From Linnemannia hyalina (Eukaryota; Mortierellomycota; Mortierellomycetes; Mortierellales; Mortierellaceae): a DNA stretch of 64,000 nucleotides. Location: the NCBI GenBank assembly GCA_019671135.1, contig JAHRHY010000023.1:62001-126000 (forward strand), written 5' to 3'. The position numbers and the translations under genes are program-made. Each line of letters begins with the position of its first letter. The stretch's first letter is position 1. Below the pieces are notes generated by a model. The model was not told where the DNA came from, searched no databases, and worked only from the letters and a program-made list of their open reading frames with translations. This document shows positions 43,301 through 56,026 of the stretch, piece by piece.

Positions 43301-45269
43301 AGCGGGAGTGTTCGGTCCAGTCCAAGATGATCCGGTCTCTTAAATACTACATGTCAGGCAAAAGAACAAGCACACACTCGTCAGAACCTTTCCTGTTAGC
43401 AACAGTTACTGAGGAAAATATCTTTGACATAACCTCCTCATTCTCACTTACTAAAGGACCGCCCAGGTGCCAGAGGAATAGTAAAGGAGGTGAGCAAGGC
43501 CCTGGTATTAATAAACGAGGCAACCGACAAGACACCACGTCCAATGGCAACATAGTTGGTACTGAACAACCCTAAAGTATTCTCATTTCCATGCGAGACA
43601 GCGACCATGATCCCTTTGCCCTGCATCCGACTGATAGCCTTCGACACCGGGCCCCCCGGCCAGCCATTGGGTTCTCCAATCGACAGGTTGATGACATCCA
43701 TCTTGTCCTTTGCAGCCCGTTCCAGTGCTGCAATGATCACATCGTCGTTGCTGCTTCCGTTGCATCCCAGCACACGATACGCTCCCAACAGCACTATTAT
43801 TTTCAACAAAGTAAGGGTGCGGCGTCATTGTTTAGTATGCAAGACAACCCGAAAACGCCTTCATTATTTGTTACTGTTCAGTTCACAAACGGTACCTTTG
43901 GGTGCAACGCCCATGACAATATCATCTGAGGCACCGATGATTCCTGCAACGTGCGATCCATGTCCCGCACAGTCCATAGGATCCGGGGATGAGACGGGTG
44001 TATTCTTGCCGGTATAGTTATTCCCGACAAAGTCGTAACCATATGCAACCCTGCAACCAGGTCCGAAACAACCGCCCAATGCTGGATGCTACAATCGATA
44101 GTTTAACACAGAAATAAAGAACATTAGTTGGTGCGCTCCAGCCAGTGCATGCAAACGTAAACAAAGGATGCCTGTATTGACACTTAGCAACTTACGGTGT
44201 AATCGATCCCAGTATCTGTACACAACAACAAGATAAAAACAAGAGGGGATTGCTTGTCAGTCAGAACCATGGTGAAACAAGCAGTTGTTTACCCTTTTAC
44301 CCCCGAACCTGAAATATTACTTCGCCTAAAACAAAAATTTCATTACTTACCAATGACTCCGACCTTGACTCCCTGACCGGTCAACCCCAGCTCCGCGTGG
44401 ACCCTGATCACCCCCGTCATGTTCAACCTATTAGCAAATGCAAAAAGAACAGCGGTTATCAGACACATGCGCCCCTTTTTTGTGTGACAGAACAGGGCAG
44501 GGATGGAAGGGTTGGTATGATACAACAAGGCAAAAAAGACATCGATCCACTTACGCGCTGGTGACAAGTGCATTTTGCCTCGGTTGAACTTGCTCCGGTG
44601 GTGAAACGATTGTCTAGATAGAGAACGGTAAAGCAAGCGTGTAAAATGAAGGAGAGAAGGAGTGTGAGAAGGAAGATGAAATAATAATAAAAAGAAAGGA
44701 TGTCCAAAGTTGACGAAAACAAGGAGGTTGGGCCAAGGTTGCTGTCGTTTAATATCAAATTTTCCGCATTCGCATTTATAAAGAAAGTTACCAATGGTGT
44801 AACAGTCTGGAGGATACCAAGGGTCATCAACTCCAATAATTCATCTTGATCGGCCACCTGTGCGGAGATCCCGTTGATGAGGAATCCAAACTCCTGTCGG
44901 ATGTGTGCACTCTTCATGGACGCAATCTTAGCCTTGAACTGGTTTGCTTCCTCGGCGGCTGCGGCGGTTCCTGGTTCGCTCATAAACTCAAACAAGTATG
45001 CGTCTGGGCTAAATTGTTTGTTGTTTCACTGCTGTCAGTGGGTGGAAAAGAAGGTTTGTCTATGTTGCCGAATCAATTGAACGTTGAACATTGAAACATG
45101 AAGATGCTTACCATAGGTCGATATGAGAAGGAGGGAGGTTCATGACATCCATTGCGGCAACAGCAACGATCGATGATTGTAAAACCATCATCGTGGCCCA
45201 TATTGCACAAAGCACAACATAGATACAACTACTACTGAGACTTGCTCCTGATCTGCCATGGTGCCTCAT
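40386..45269 (-). CDS. Secreted subtilisin-like serine protease (S8) with PA domain
   Basis: Eleven exons: 45269-45112, 45008-44792, 44613-44555, 44427-44351, 44215-44196, 44088-43896, 43793-43452, 43346-43189, 43069-42770, 42673-42636 and 42534-40386, giving 1236 residues with closed phases. A signal-anchor or signal peptide spans about residues 14-40. An I9-like propeptide follows. Catalytic Asp171 is in IDTGIDYTHP (split over a 20-nt exon), His220 in GHGSHVAGI, oxyanion Asn311 in HGNEN and Ser535 in GTSMASPHIAG. Between His and Ser lies a PA insert (GKTVLVLRGGCVFAMK ... GATGILFVNN). A long C-terminal region follows with Fn3-like beta-sandwich features and disordered Ser/Lys-rich segments. 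This layout matches large extracellular or cell-wall S8A proteases of the Vpr/C5a-peptidase-like type. The target is unknown. Confidence 0.9.
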
Positions 45270-47030
45270 CCGTCAACAGGAATTAAGAAAAGGTGGGACT
45301 GAAGAGTGATCGTTGTTGGCGATAGATGGAACGTGTGTGGGATGATGAATGGTGTGTGTTTATGATCGCTGGGTTTGTGTATGAATGATGAGGTCCGGAA
45401 GAGGTAGTTGAGCAAGAGAGGAATGAGGAAAAGAGATAAACGTATAAATACGTTAACAGAGGGAGGATGGCAGAGCGGTACGCGTTGTTGTTGCTTCTGC
45501 TTTAAGTATTTGATGCTCTCTCAGTTCAAAAGATGATGGTACCCCAGAGTAAACGAAAAGACGGTGCATGCACAGGGAATGATAGGAAGGAGGAAAGAAC
45601 GTGCGTTCGGTGGATTTTTGTGTAAATTCGGGGCAAGGGAATAAGAAAGAGGGGAAGGGAAGAGAGGGGAGGGAGAGAGAAAGGTGATACGTTGGAGAAT
45701 GCAAGGCAGAGAGTGGTTAAAGAAGGTAGGTGGGATATCGTGTCTTGACTATGGGTATTGAGTAAGATTAATAGATCGAACGATGGTAGAGTTGGGCGAA
45801 GGGCACTGTCGCACTTGACGAGAATGGAAGAAGAAAAAAAGAGAAGGAAAGAAACAGCTGCAAGGATAAAATGCAATATTACACGAGATACGATGACAAT
45901 GTTAATGCTGATGATGCCGATGAAGGAGTGATGGGTGGAGGATGAAGGCTCGTTCCTGTCAGTTCAAACAAAGAAGAAGGGGTTGAGGGCGCTGGTGAGG
46001 GTGGCACACAGCAGGAAGAAGGAACGGGGAAAGATAGGGAGGGTTGAAAGCTACGAAGGAGGGAAAGGGCAGGGATTTCTTGTGTCAGAGAATATTCGCC
46101 AACAGTAACAACCGCAAACGATGGTCGAAAAGGGGGATAGTAAAACAATGAACAGAAGGGAAGAAGCGAAGTGAAAGAAGTTGAAAAAAAAAAAGAAAAG
46201 AAAAAAAAAGAAAAGGGAGCGGAAGAACGAAGACGGCCACGAGAGAAGGAAGGAAGAAAATCGTATCCGTCAGGTTCATCTCCACTCTCAACCCAACACG
46301 GTTCTCTCGCACGAACAAACAGAGTAAGAAAAGTTTATCCCAGATATCTCCAACAACAAATCAACAACAGACCCCGCAATGGATGGGTTGGCCATTGCCA
46401 TTAAAATGCATTTTATTCATTTCTGCTTACTGGCTTCTCTTCAGGCGCACTTTATTTCACTTCTCTTTCTCTTTTATTCTTCCTTTGTACCTGGCCTGTA
46501 TTGCCTTCCCCACCTCTCTCCTTTTTCGTCGCTGATCCTGTCGTGTCTCCTGAATTCTTCTTTTTGGTTTTCTGCATAAACTCGAGCCGTTCTTGGTCAG
46601 ACCTGGTTCGTGAGCTCCCTTATCCCCCCTTCGTGCGCTTTTTTCAAACTTCGTTTCCCCTTGATGGGGCATGATCCTAGGCACCAAATATCGACCACCT
46701 CCTTTCTTTTTTTTTTTTTTTTTCTATTTTCAACAAGCGCCCTCCCTTCTATAGCCAAACATAAATTGGGACCAGATCCTTCACGAGTTTGGTTCTCCTT
46801 CGTTTTTTGCCTCCGATGGTGTGCATTGGCAGCTTTCCGCGCCGGCGTGAAAAAGTATTTGCATCCTACGACCAACAAGAATGACAACAAACATTGTTTA
46901 AAGAAAAAGAAAAAAAAATCATAACAGAAAGGACATTTCGCTAAAAAAAACTATATACAAAAAAAAAGTGTCCTTAGGAACGTTTAGAGTGAATGCTAAG
47001 ATGGGCTGTAAAAAGGACGGACGAGATTCC
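45270..47030. other. Intergenic, upstream of the protease gene
   Basis: No gene recognised. Purine-rich low complexity (45600-46210, including A/G runs near 46160-46220) and a poly-T tract near 46708-46724. It serves as the promoter region of the protease and 3' flank of the F-box/ankyrin gene. Confidence 0.45.
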
Positions 47031-50000
47031 TTAGAGACGATTACTTTCACTTCGCTGTCGGGCGCGAATCTCGTCATCCAGTGCGACGAGTCCGCACACA
47101 GATCCCGACCGGAACAGATCAGCAACCGAAAGCGGGTTCGACATCTGGCTATAATACCTCTTGTGTCCCCTTGAAAGGAACTCGGTTCCAGCAACACCTC
47201 CACCCATCGGCATATTCACGCCTCCTACTCCTGCCCCTTCTCCTGAAACCCCAGACTGTGAAATAAACACACCCCCATTTCCTGTCATCATCAACGGAGA
47301 AGTAGCCAAAGTAGTCGCAAGTGACGCCAACGACGCTGCATTAACATGATGGTGATGGGGCTCCGAAAACGTCCGCGTATGGGCATGGTGGGCAGGGAAC
47401 CAGGTCTGTTGTGCCAACCACATAGGCCCCTGCTGCTGCAAGATACGTTCCAGTTCCCGTTCCTTTGCCCGCATTGCCGTCTCGGCCTGAATCAATAGCA
47501 CATTGATAGTCTCATTGTTGGCTTCGAGGGCTAGTTTGTAGGCTGCGCCGTCGTCAAGGCGGTGGTTGGCTCCATAGCGGAGGAGGACTTTTACTGCAGC
47601 CTCGTGTCCGTGCTTGCATGCAAGTTGGAGCGGTGTTCCTTCGTGGATGTTGACGTTTGCTCCGTGGTCCAGAAGTGTCGCGATGATTTGGTCAAATCCT
47701 ATTAGCATAGAGCGCAATAAAGGGCACCATGTTAGTTATGACATGACTGTAACCGAAAACATAAGCGGCATACAAAAAATATCCTGCCCATGCGTGGCAA
47801 TCCCTCATCCCCGTACCTTGAGATGCTGCGTTCCGGAGTGCGCTACAGCCGCCCCACATGGTATCAGCTCCACTCTCACACAAAACCTTAACAGCTTCCG
47901 CATGCCCGCCTTCAGAAGCCTGTCGCAACGGCGCCCCAGCCTTAGTCTCAATATCTGCACCCGCCTGAATCAGCAACCTCAAAATCTCCACATGGCCCTT
48001 CTGAGCTGCGACCAGGACCGCCTCTTCATTAAACGCATGCACATCTGCCTCATAGTCCATGAGCAACCTAACCATCTCGATATCATTCCCACGAACCGCA
48101 TATCGTAAAGCCTTATCAGCATCCTTCTGGATCGACAACCCGCCTGCCAGGACCCGTCTTGCTCTCCTGGTGGATGGAACGACGCTGTGAAATTGTGTTG
48201 ATCCTTGTTCTAAGAGTGCTCCTCGAGATTCGGCATAGTCCAGGAGGGCCTTGACGGTGTCGCAAGATGATTGTTCATATGCTGCTTCGAATGCTTTGTT
48301 GAGCCCGCTCTCTGAAGGTGTGTAATCCTGTTGCGCCAACAATGTCGCCACTACACCTATGTTTAGAAGAAAAAGACACAAGGATGTGAGAAATGTGTAC
48401 ACAAAGAAAAGAAAAAAAGAAAAGGTATTAAAATAGCCCTCCTATTACGCCACGTGCGCAATGCTTCGGTTGGTTGGTTGGTCGAGGGTGGACAGACTAA
48501 GAATATCTCCTTTGCTTGCTTTGTATCCATCGCATAGTTGTCCATCCTTGTTGTGTGTTATTACTTTATGTCGTCGATGTGGCCGATGTTGTCTCGGCCA
48601 CCACAGGACTTACTTTGTCGACCATTCTTTGCAGCCTCACGCAGGAACCAATCAGACCTGAATCCAAGATCGATAGCCGGCTCGTTCTTCAACAGTTGCA
48701 TGACAAGGTCGACATGGCCCTTTGAGCACGCCCATCGAAATCTAAATTGGCGTGAGCGTGAGCGTGAGCCAGGAGGTTGTCAAAAGTCAGTTCAAGAAAC
48801 AAAGAAGGAAAAAAAGAGAAACATAGGTGGGAGGGTATGAGAGTAAAACAAGTTGGTCTCTTTTTGCGAAATGGCGTGCGTATCTTCGAGTGGCGTGAAT
48901 GGGAGAGTGTGTGAATATGAATGGAAGGTGGGATGAGTAGAGTGAGACAAGCGTGAGTGAGAGCGACCGAGCGTGCAGTAGCTTGGTGTAAATAAGGGAA
49001 GAGTGAGCAAATAGGGTACACCCACGAGTATGGGCCTGCGTAGTTGTTTGTTTCTTCGGTATAGGGTATGGGAAGTATGGTCGGCAAGCAATGCAAAAGT
49101 CTGATGACAAAGACGGAAAGGGAGGAGTATCCATCGGATAAGTACGAAGAGAAAGGAGCGTGATTGGAAAGAGGGCGATGGATGAACTGATTGTGCCTGA
49201 TAACCTTGTTCAAAGGACAGGTTTGTTGACTAACGAACTGAACTGAATGAACCCATTAGCCAAAACGTTTAACGGGGATAGATAGACAACAGCAAAACAA
49301 TTGTCTAATGGTCCATCTAATCCAAACAATAAACAGACAAAGACAAACAAACAACGACAGCGAATGACCAGAGAGTGCATATATTTATGAATGTGTGGTC
49401 ATCATGGACGCAAAAGGCAATCAAGGGTGTTGTTGTCTCTTCGTTATCGCCTCCTTGATCTCCGCCCAACAGAAATCGAGCCATCCCCCACCCTCCCTTT
49501 CTCTTCCTCCTACACTCACTTACACTCACACCCTTGCTTGACTGACTATTCCGCAAGCTCAGGACAGGTGGTCTCTTTTTGGGTTCATAACAATAACCTT
49601 CACAAAAAAAAAAAAAAAAAGACTCACGCCCCCATGTAATTATATACAATGTTACAATGTACACCTTGTCCCTCTTTCGCCATCCATCCCACTTCCTTTA
49701 CAGAGTGGGGTTGAAAGCTGGGAAACAGGGGTGGATGGAATCGATAAATGACGAAGAAAGAAAAAAGGAGGACGAGTGAAATCCACAAATCGGGGGAACA
49801 AAGGGCGCAAAGAGGATTGATCTGCTAATAGCAAAATAATATCTTTACTCACGCACCCACCTCTTCCTCCCTCTCCAACCCACTCCCTCTCCTTCACCCC
49901 TCTTCCCTTCGATTCTCTATACAACTTACATGAACTCTTCTGGATCGCGGTAGGAGGCCCCCATGGCCACCAAAAGCAACGCCACAGGAGTCGTCAAGAT

Positions 50001-50936
50001 CGACGCCGTCAGCCTGTGCAGCTCGACCAATTTCCGGGTCAGCACTTGATCAGGCCCATGCCGAAGCCAGAGATACCGCGCCCGCAGCGAGGGTGATTTC
50101 GAGAGCTGCAAGATCTGCCTACAGGATCGTACAAAGCTCCGGGGTTCGGTCAGTCGGCAGAGGATCTCTTGGAGGATCTCTGTTGGGAGATCTAGGAGGT
50201 TGACGACTGGTTGTGTTTTCAGTTGATACTGCTGCTGATGTTGCTGTTGCTGCTGTTGAGGCGGCGACTGTACTTGCTGTTGGTATTGTAGATGTGGTTG
50301 AGAAACGAAGGAGGAAGTGGACGATGAGGGTGAACAGCAGTCCGATGATGCGATGGCGATTGTGGAGGTGGCTTCGTCCCTGTCGTCGTTTTTTTGCTCA
50401 CTTGGCTCTCGTACTTCCTGTTCTTGGCCGATTCTCGCAGTCGTTGTCGTGAAAAAAGTATCAGTCGAGGAGTACATGGGCGGAGGAGTGCTCTTGTCGA
50501 TGTTTTTGGAAGAGTGCGTGGTCGACGACGACGTTGTTGATGAAGTCGTCGACGACGACGTTGTTGATGAAGTCGTCGACAACGGCTGTTGTGATGTTGG
50601 TCTGCTGTTAATTGGGTTAGCGAGTAAGGTCGTATGAATAACACTGTTGGTAGTGGCAGTAGTAGTGGATGATGATGTTGAAGTGACTAAAGAGTGGACG
50701 ACGACAGTAGCAGGGGACGGTGACGACGTAAACTGGTTGACTTCCGAAAAGGAGGGCGACGCTGAGGACAAGTCGAGCGTGGACAGGTCCTGAAGCGGTT
50801 CGTCATTGAAGGTAGTGGAAGAAGTAGAAGAGGAAGAGGGTATTGTCGTTGCTGTGGGAGTTGAAGTTGTTTCTCGAACGTCGGTGGGCCGTTCGTTGAC
50901 GATCTGTGAAGAGGGAGAGGTGGATTCTATCGACAT
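47031..50936 (-). CDS. F-box and ankyrin-repeat protein
   Basis: Exons 50936-49930, 48741-48614, 48356-47817 and 47698-47031 give 780 residues with closed phases. Residues 1-250 are Ser/Thr/Gln-rich and disordered. An F-box-like motif follows (LLDLPTEILQEILCRLTEP). The frame then enters ankyrin repeats (FRWACSKGHVDLVMQLL, ALRYAVRGNDIEMVRLLMDY, AVLVAAQKGHVEILRLLIQA, PLQLACKHGHEAAVKVLLRY). A His/Gly-rich C-terminus ends the protein. The F-box suggests an SCF ubiquitin-ligase adaptor with ankyrin repeats binding the target. The ATG at 50936 is preferred because the in-frame upstream part (to 51278) is a pyrimidine-derived hydrophobic run typical of a leader. Intron 1 is unusually long (1188 nt). 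Joining exons 1 and 2 is supported by phase and by the lack of another 5' exon. Confidence 0.78.
48742..49929 (-). other. Long first intron of the F-box/ankyrin gene
   Basis: It begins GTAAGT and ends TTTAG before the first ankyrin exon. No gene was recognised inside. A 16-nt poly-A run lies near 49603-49620. Confidence 0.6.
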
Positions 50937-51706
50937 AGCTGAGGATAGTGGTGGTGTTGGCTTAAAAAGGAGAGATGAAGGAGTGGTGGTGGTTGTGAGA
51001 AGAAGGAGAACGGTGAGAGTAAAAAGGAGAAGGGCGTGTGAAATGAATATGTAGGGGTGCAGGGAGGGGGACGAGAGGTGTGGTATGAGTAAGAGAAGAA
51101 ACGAGAAAGGAAAGAAGAAAAAGAAGCAGAGGAAGAGGAAGAGGAGACAAGACGAGGAAGAAGTTGAACACAAAAGAAAGAGGACAAGAGAGAAATGAAC
51201 CTTGAGGGAGAAGGGGAAAAAAAATTGCGCTGCCTTGTCCGACCGTGTGACATGACCCACTCCGGCAGGGTTTGACATCTTCTCTCTCTCTGGTGGTAAA
51301 AAAAAATTGCTGCATGACTGAGGGACATACTTGAAGGGAGGGAGGAGAGAGAAAGAAAGCGGGGGAATGGATAGAATTTACGCACTGGGCGAAGTGTTGG
51401 TGTTGTTAAAGAGGGCACGATGGGTGGCAACATGTTTCCTGTTGTAAACAAGGATAAAGAAGGGGATCAACAAGTGCTTCAACTGGACACTCCAGAGGTG
51501 ATGGTGATCAGTTATTAAAAGTTATTGATACCGGAACCCAATTGAAAAAAATTGGTGGCGCATGGTGATTAGGGTCTCCCTCCTGCTCTTTTCTTTTGAG
51601 CTCAGCCACTTTCTAATCCTCTCAATTTTTTTTTTCCTTTGCTTTTTGTTTGATCACTTTTGGCATTCTCTCTCACCTCTCAACAGGAAACGCCCATTCG
51701 ACAACA
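50937..51706. other. Divergent promoter region between the F-box/ankyrin gene and TRM61
   Basis: Contains the presumed 5' leader of the minus-strand gene (purine-rich on the plus strand) and the TRM61 promoter. No gene. Confidence 0.5.
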
Positions 51707-53139
51707 ATGAGTTTGGCAACGAAACACACCTTCGCGACATACAAGAAGAACAACACCATCGAAAATGGCGACCTCGTTGTGCTCTTCTTGGTAAGACCTC
51801 CTTGCCATCTCTTTCACCATCCTCTCTCCTCTCCGAATCCTTTTACATGAAGGTCAGCTTTTCTTACCCTAGCAACATACTCCATACCATCACCCTAATA
51901 GAGCAAGGAGAACCTAATCCTGATCCGCATCCAGGAAGACCAGGAATTTTGTTGCAAATTCGGAAACTATAAACACGCTGACATGATTGGTCTCCAATAC
52001 GGGACAAAACTCGGTTCCAACACAGGTCGTGGATTTCTCTTCCTCCTCTACCCTACCCCGGAACTCTGGACCCTCATCCTCCCTCATCGGACACAAATCT
52101 TGTACATTGCTGATATTTCGTTGATCATGTCGTACTTGGATTTGAAACCAGGCAAGGTCATGATTGAATCCGGGACGGGATCGGGGTCGTTTTCGCATTC
52201 GATTGCGAGGACGATTGCGCCGACGGGGCATTTGTATACGTTCGAGTATCATCAGGAGCGGGTTGCGGTGGCGACGAAGGAGTTTGAAGATCATGGGTTG
52301 GAGGGGCTGGTGACGATTGAGTGTCGAGATGTTTGCAAGAATGGCTTTGGATTGGTCAACAAAGCCGACGCAGGTAGGTTTCAATTGCATACGAAAAGAG
52401 AGCCGTTCCATCTAGTTATCCAATAATTACGCGTCATATTAACGCTTCATTTGATTGCTCAATTGATACCAAAATAGTGTTCTTGGACTTGCCAGCACCA
52501 TGGGAAGCTGTCGCGTCCGCAAAACAAGCCTTCCGCCAGGACAAAGTCGGTAAGATCTGTACCTTCAGCCCCTGTATCGAGCAGATCTCCAAAACCGTAA
52601 CCGCCTTGACCGAACAAGGGTTTGTCGATATCCAGATGTACGAGTGTCTGATCCGATTCAACGAGGTCCGGATCCTGCAAATTTCGACGCTTGATGAGGC
52701 GCTGGAGATGGAACGCGCATCGGAAAAGAAGCGGAAGAGAGCGATGCCAAGGGTTCTGAGAGAGTCATTCAAGAATCGTCTTCAGCAGGAGCAGGAGCAA
52801 GACAGTGGCAACAATACCGATCAGGATCAGGAGGATACGGAAGGAGAGTCAACGGTGAAAAAGACTCGCGTGAATGATGGCGATCTCTCGCAGCAAGGAT
52901 CCAGCACGCCATCGACTGTGGGGACACCTAATTCTCGATCGCACGCAGACGTGTTCATTCCCGACGACTCTGTCGAACCCAGGGAATACATCGAGCCCAG
53001 GAATGCAACCGTCACCCGTTTGCCCGTCGAACAGCGCGGACACACCTCCTACTTGCTCTTTGCTACCTTCACACCTGCCACTCAACAGCCCAGCTTAGCT
53101 GAACTCAACAAGGCTGCTGCTGCTTCTTCTTCGAAATAA
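51707..53139 (+). CDS. TRM61: tRNA (adenine-58-N1)-methyltransferase catalytic subunit Trm61
   Basis: Exons 51707-51790, 51902-52373 and 52478-53139 give 405 residues. Hallmarks are a small N-terminal barrel, then the SAM-binding loop ESGTGSGSFSHSIAR (about 117-131), HLYTFEYHQERV, and after the second intron DAVFLDLPAPWEA (motif IV, catalytic face). A C-terminal charged insert (about 265-310) precedes the final HTSYLLFATF strand. With Trm6 it forms the heterotetramer that makes m1A58 in the T-loop of nuclear tRNAs. An AATAAA overlaps the stop codon (53135-53140), and the next gene is convergent with 53 nt between stops. Confidence 0.96.
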
Positions 53140-53192
53140 AAGGATTTCGCAAGGATATGGATCTAAAGAAGAGAACTCATGAACTTGTGGTT

Positions 53193-55072
53193 TTATTCAT
53201 GACGAGTCTTTTCGAGAATACACCACCAGTTATCACGGTCGTATCCCTGCTGGACAATCGAAGCCTTGTTGGTTTGAAGGACCAGATCCTCGAGCTCACC
53301 CTTGTGGAACAGATGGTAGTAGCGGTTATAGACGGGTGCCGCCGCTTCTGGTGTTGGCGGTGTATCCTCGGGGTTGGGCCGATTTGACGTTGTTGTTGAA
53401 GTTGCAGCGGTGGTAGTGGCGGTAGACGTGTGTGCTGATGATGACGAAAGGCTGTCGGCTGCAGTAGAGCCTTGATCCTGTAGGCTGTTTTCCTTGATGT
53501 TGCTGATGCCTTGGCTGTCCGTATGATCCTCCTGGACGGTCAGTTTGTTAAGCGCATCCGTTACGACAGATCCAGCATCAGCATTTTCCTCATTGCCCTT
53601 TGCCTCATCCTGCTCCATCGTCGCCTGTCCTGCAGATACATTATCACCATTGTTGTTTTTCCTGTCCTTTTTCTTAACGCCTTGGGGCCTAGAATTCGCC
53701 TTGGGCTTCTTGGGTTCCGACGACTTCCTCAACTCAGTAGGTTTCTTGGCCAAAGCCCAGGGGACAAAAACATCCTGAGTTTCCTTGTCAAAATCGCGTT
53801 TCCCGGTCTGTTCCAAAGCCCAAACAAAGATGAGCACGCGTCCTCCGACTCGCACAATTCGAAGAATCTCCTCGATTGCTGCTACTCTGCGCTCAGGCGA
53901 GATGAAGTGGTGGATAACTGCAATCGAGATGGCGAAATCCTAAAAATGTTGTTGTTTTAGAGTAGTAATAGATGGGAAGGAAGGGTGTGGAAAAGGGATT
54001 AGTTTTTTTTTGGTGCAACGCAAAGAATCATAACAGCAGTTGCTGTCAATGCGCAATTGACATGCACCACAAGGACGCCGAGGCCTACGTTCGAAACTTA
54101 CAAAGAACTGTGATCGGTAAGGCAGCGCAAGGCCGTCGCAGACCATGGCCTCATGACCTCGTTCGCCACAAATGCTAATCAAATTCGAGCTCCTGAAAAT
54201 TCCAACCAGGTGGAAAGAACAGAAAATACAATGGTAAATAAATTGGAGCAAAAGATGGAGACAAGCAAATGTTTTGCTTCCCTTTCAATGGCAGAAGGTA
54301 ATGTTTGTAGATGTCTATTTGTTTTACCTGTCGGATCCAACCATAAAGAGTTTGTCGTTGACACCAATGTATTTCCCGTTACCGCAGCCAACATCTGCGC
54401 CGACGTATCCTAAAGGCATTGTCATAAGGAACTCTTCCACCACTGGCCAGGGCTATCCAATTAACAATTGCAAGAATGAAGGTAGTAAAGCGTCATGAGA
54501 AAAGATGCTGTAAGCAATAAAGACGAGAGACGGAAGAGGGGAAGGGGCATAGCAGTGGAAGGGGAGGAGGAGGGGAGAAGACGACACGGACCAGAAAGAA
54601 GGGAGTGGAAAATGACAAAAGAACAAACGAAGGGTACATTTGCATTGTTTTCCGTATGATCTCTTTTTCTTTTTTGGGATCATCATCCCTTCCTTCTTTC
54701 CTTCCCTTTTCTTTTCCCTTTTCTTTTCCCTTTTCTTTTCCCTTTTCTTTTCCCTTTTCTTTTATTTTACTTTTCCTGCCCTTTTCTTCCCTTTCTTCCC
54801 TTTCTTCCCGAGTCCATAGATCTGGCCTCGTGCCGTACGTGTGCGTCAGAGCACGACGGGATTTCTTCTACTACTTTTTTTTATTCCTGGAAAATTATTC
54901 TCTTTCAGTCAATGAGAATATTTAGAATTACCTTGTAGCGCGTGGCAGAGAAGTGGGGGGCGATGGCCTGGTAGACCGAGTGGACGTACTGCTGCTCCTT
55001 TTCCTCGGGGGTCATGTCAGGTTGGTCAGCCTGGAATGCCGAGGGGATGTGGAGTGGGTTCTTTGTCGTCAT
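53193..55072 (-). CDS. TRM9: tRNA wobble-uridine carboxymethyl methyltransferase Trm9
   Basis: Exons 55072-54932, 54452-54328, 54192-54102 and 53939-53193 give 367 residues with closed phases. Features are EEKEQQYVHSVYQAIAPHFS at the N-terminus, SAM motif I ADVGCGNGKY (about 66-75), DFAISIAVIHHF, and VGGRVLIFVWALEQ. A Ser/Thr/Asn-rich insert (about 190-310) precedes YYHLFHKGELEDL and the closing DNWWCILEK. The Trm9/ALKBH8 class, activated by Trm112, methylates cm5U to mcm5U at wobble position 34. Trm112 is encoded 5 kb away in this window. The insert is longer than in yeast. Start MTTKNPLHIP chosen; an upstream in-frame ATG extension (to 55156) looks like leader. Confidence 0.95.
54704..54763. 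repeat. 12-bp tandem repeat, five copies (in TRM9 intron 1)
   Basis: Five perfect copies of CCCTTTTCTTTT on the plus strand, inside the first intron of TRM9 (54453-54931). On the transcript strand it is purine-rich. Confidence 0.92.
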
Positions 55073-56026
55073 GTTGGTGATGTGTTCTGTTCGACGGAGA
55101 TTAGTTTGTTGTAATGTACGAGAGACTGATGGGAGGTGGGCGATCAAGAAAGACAAGGCTTTGTGCCTCCAGCGTGGAAGAGAGAAAAAAAAAAAGAAAG
55201 AAAGAGAAAAGCAGTCTCATTATGCTTTTATTGATGTTCATTTGGGCTTTCATTTTGACCTGCATCGAAGTCTGTTTGTGGTGTCCACGAGAAACAAACA
55301 GGAAAGAGAAAGGGGGTAGGGAAGGGAAGGGCAAGAGACAAAATGGGATGACTAGTGCGTGTATGCAACGTGAGTATGCGTGTCTGTGGGCGTGTGAAGA
55401 GGGAAGGGAAATAACAATAACAACAACAGCAACAACAACAACAATGAGGCAAGAAATAGGAAAAGCTTCTAGAATTGAATGGATTACCGTTGTAATTAAA
55501 TAGAACGAGAGAAAAGAGAGTCGGGGCAAAGAGTTGTCGAGTGCCCCTTCCTCTCCCTCGAACGTACTGTGTGTGTACCCTTGGGCATTGGCCAAACGAG
55601 CAAGACAACGAACGAGGCGGAGGACAGAGGACCCCTCGTCTGTCTTTCTTTCTTTCTTTTTTTTTTCTTTTGTGTCTCGTTCGTTTCCACTCTTTCCCTC
55701 TCTTTTCATTCAATTTTTTACTTTTCTCTTCTTCTTCTTCTCTTCCTCTTCTCTCTTTATTCCCTCCCTTCCCTCCCTTCCCTCCCTCTCTTCCCTTTCT
55801 CTATTTCTGACGACCCCACCACTTTCTCTCTTTCTTTCTTTTCTACTTCCCGACTCCACTCCACTCCCTCACCCTCAACAAACAACTCCACCACCCGCTA
55901 CACCACAAACAACTCCTTTTATTCTTGTCTCTCCCTCGGCCCCCTAATTCTCTCTTCCTCTCCTTCGACCTGCATTCATTCACCCCTCGCTTCTTCACAC
56001 ACCCACACCATTACCAAGCAACGACA
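55073..56026. other. Divergent promoter region between TRM9 and the TBRG1-like gene
   Basis: Low-complexity: CAA/AAC-rich at 55410-55445 and CTTT/CCCT-rich at 55650-55860. No gene. Confidence 0.5.

Noticed and set aside
45460..45540. tRNA-like start (GGATGGCAGAGCGG) followed by AGTTCAAA
   Set aside because: The acceptor arms do not pair and the T-arm does not fold, so this is chance similarity.
48689..49213. Open frames inside the long intron of the F-box/ankyrin gene
   Set aside because: They overlap each other in several frames, are Ser/Pro/His-rich from biased DNA and lack gene signals. The ankyrin exon at 48614-48741 is kept as the only real coding part.
50937..51278. N-terminal extension of the F-box/ankyrin protein
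   Set aside because: The in-frame extension is a Phe/Leu/Ser/Pro-rich read-through of pyrimidine-rich leader DNA rather than a plausible domain.
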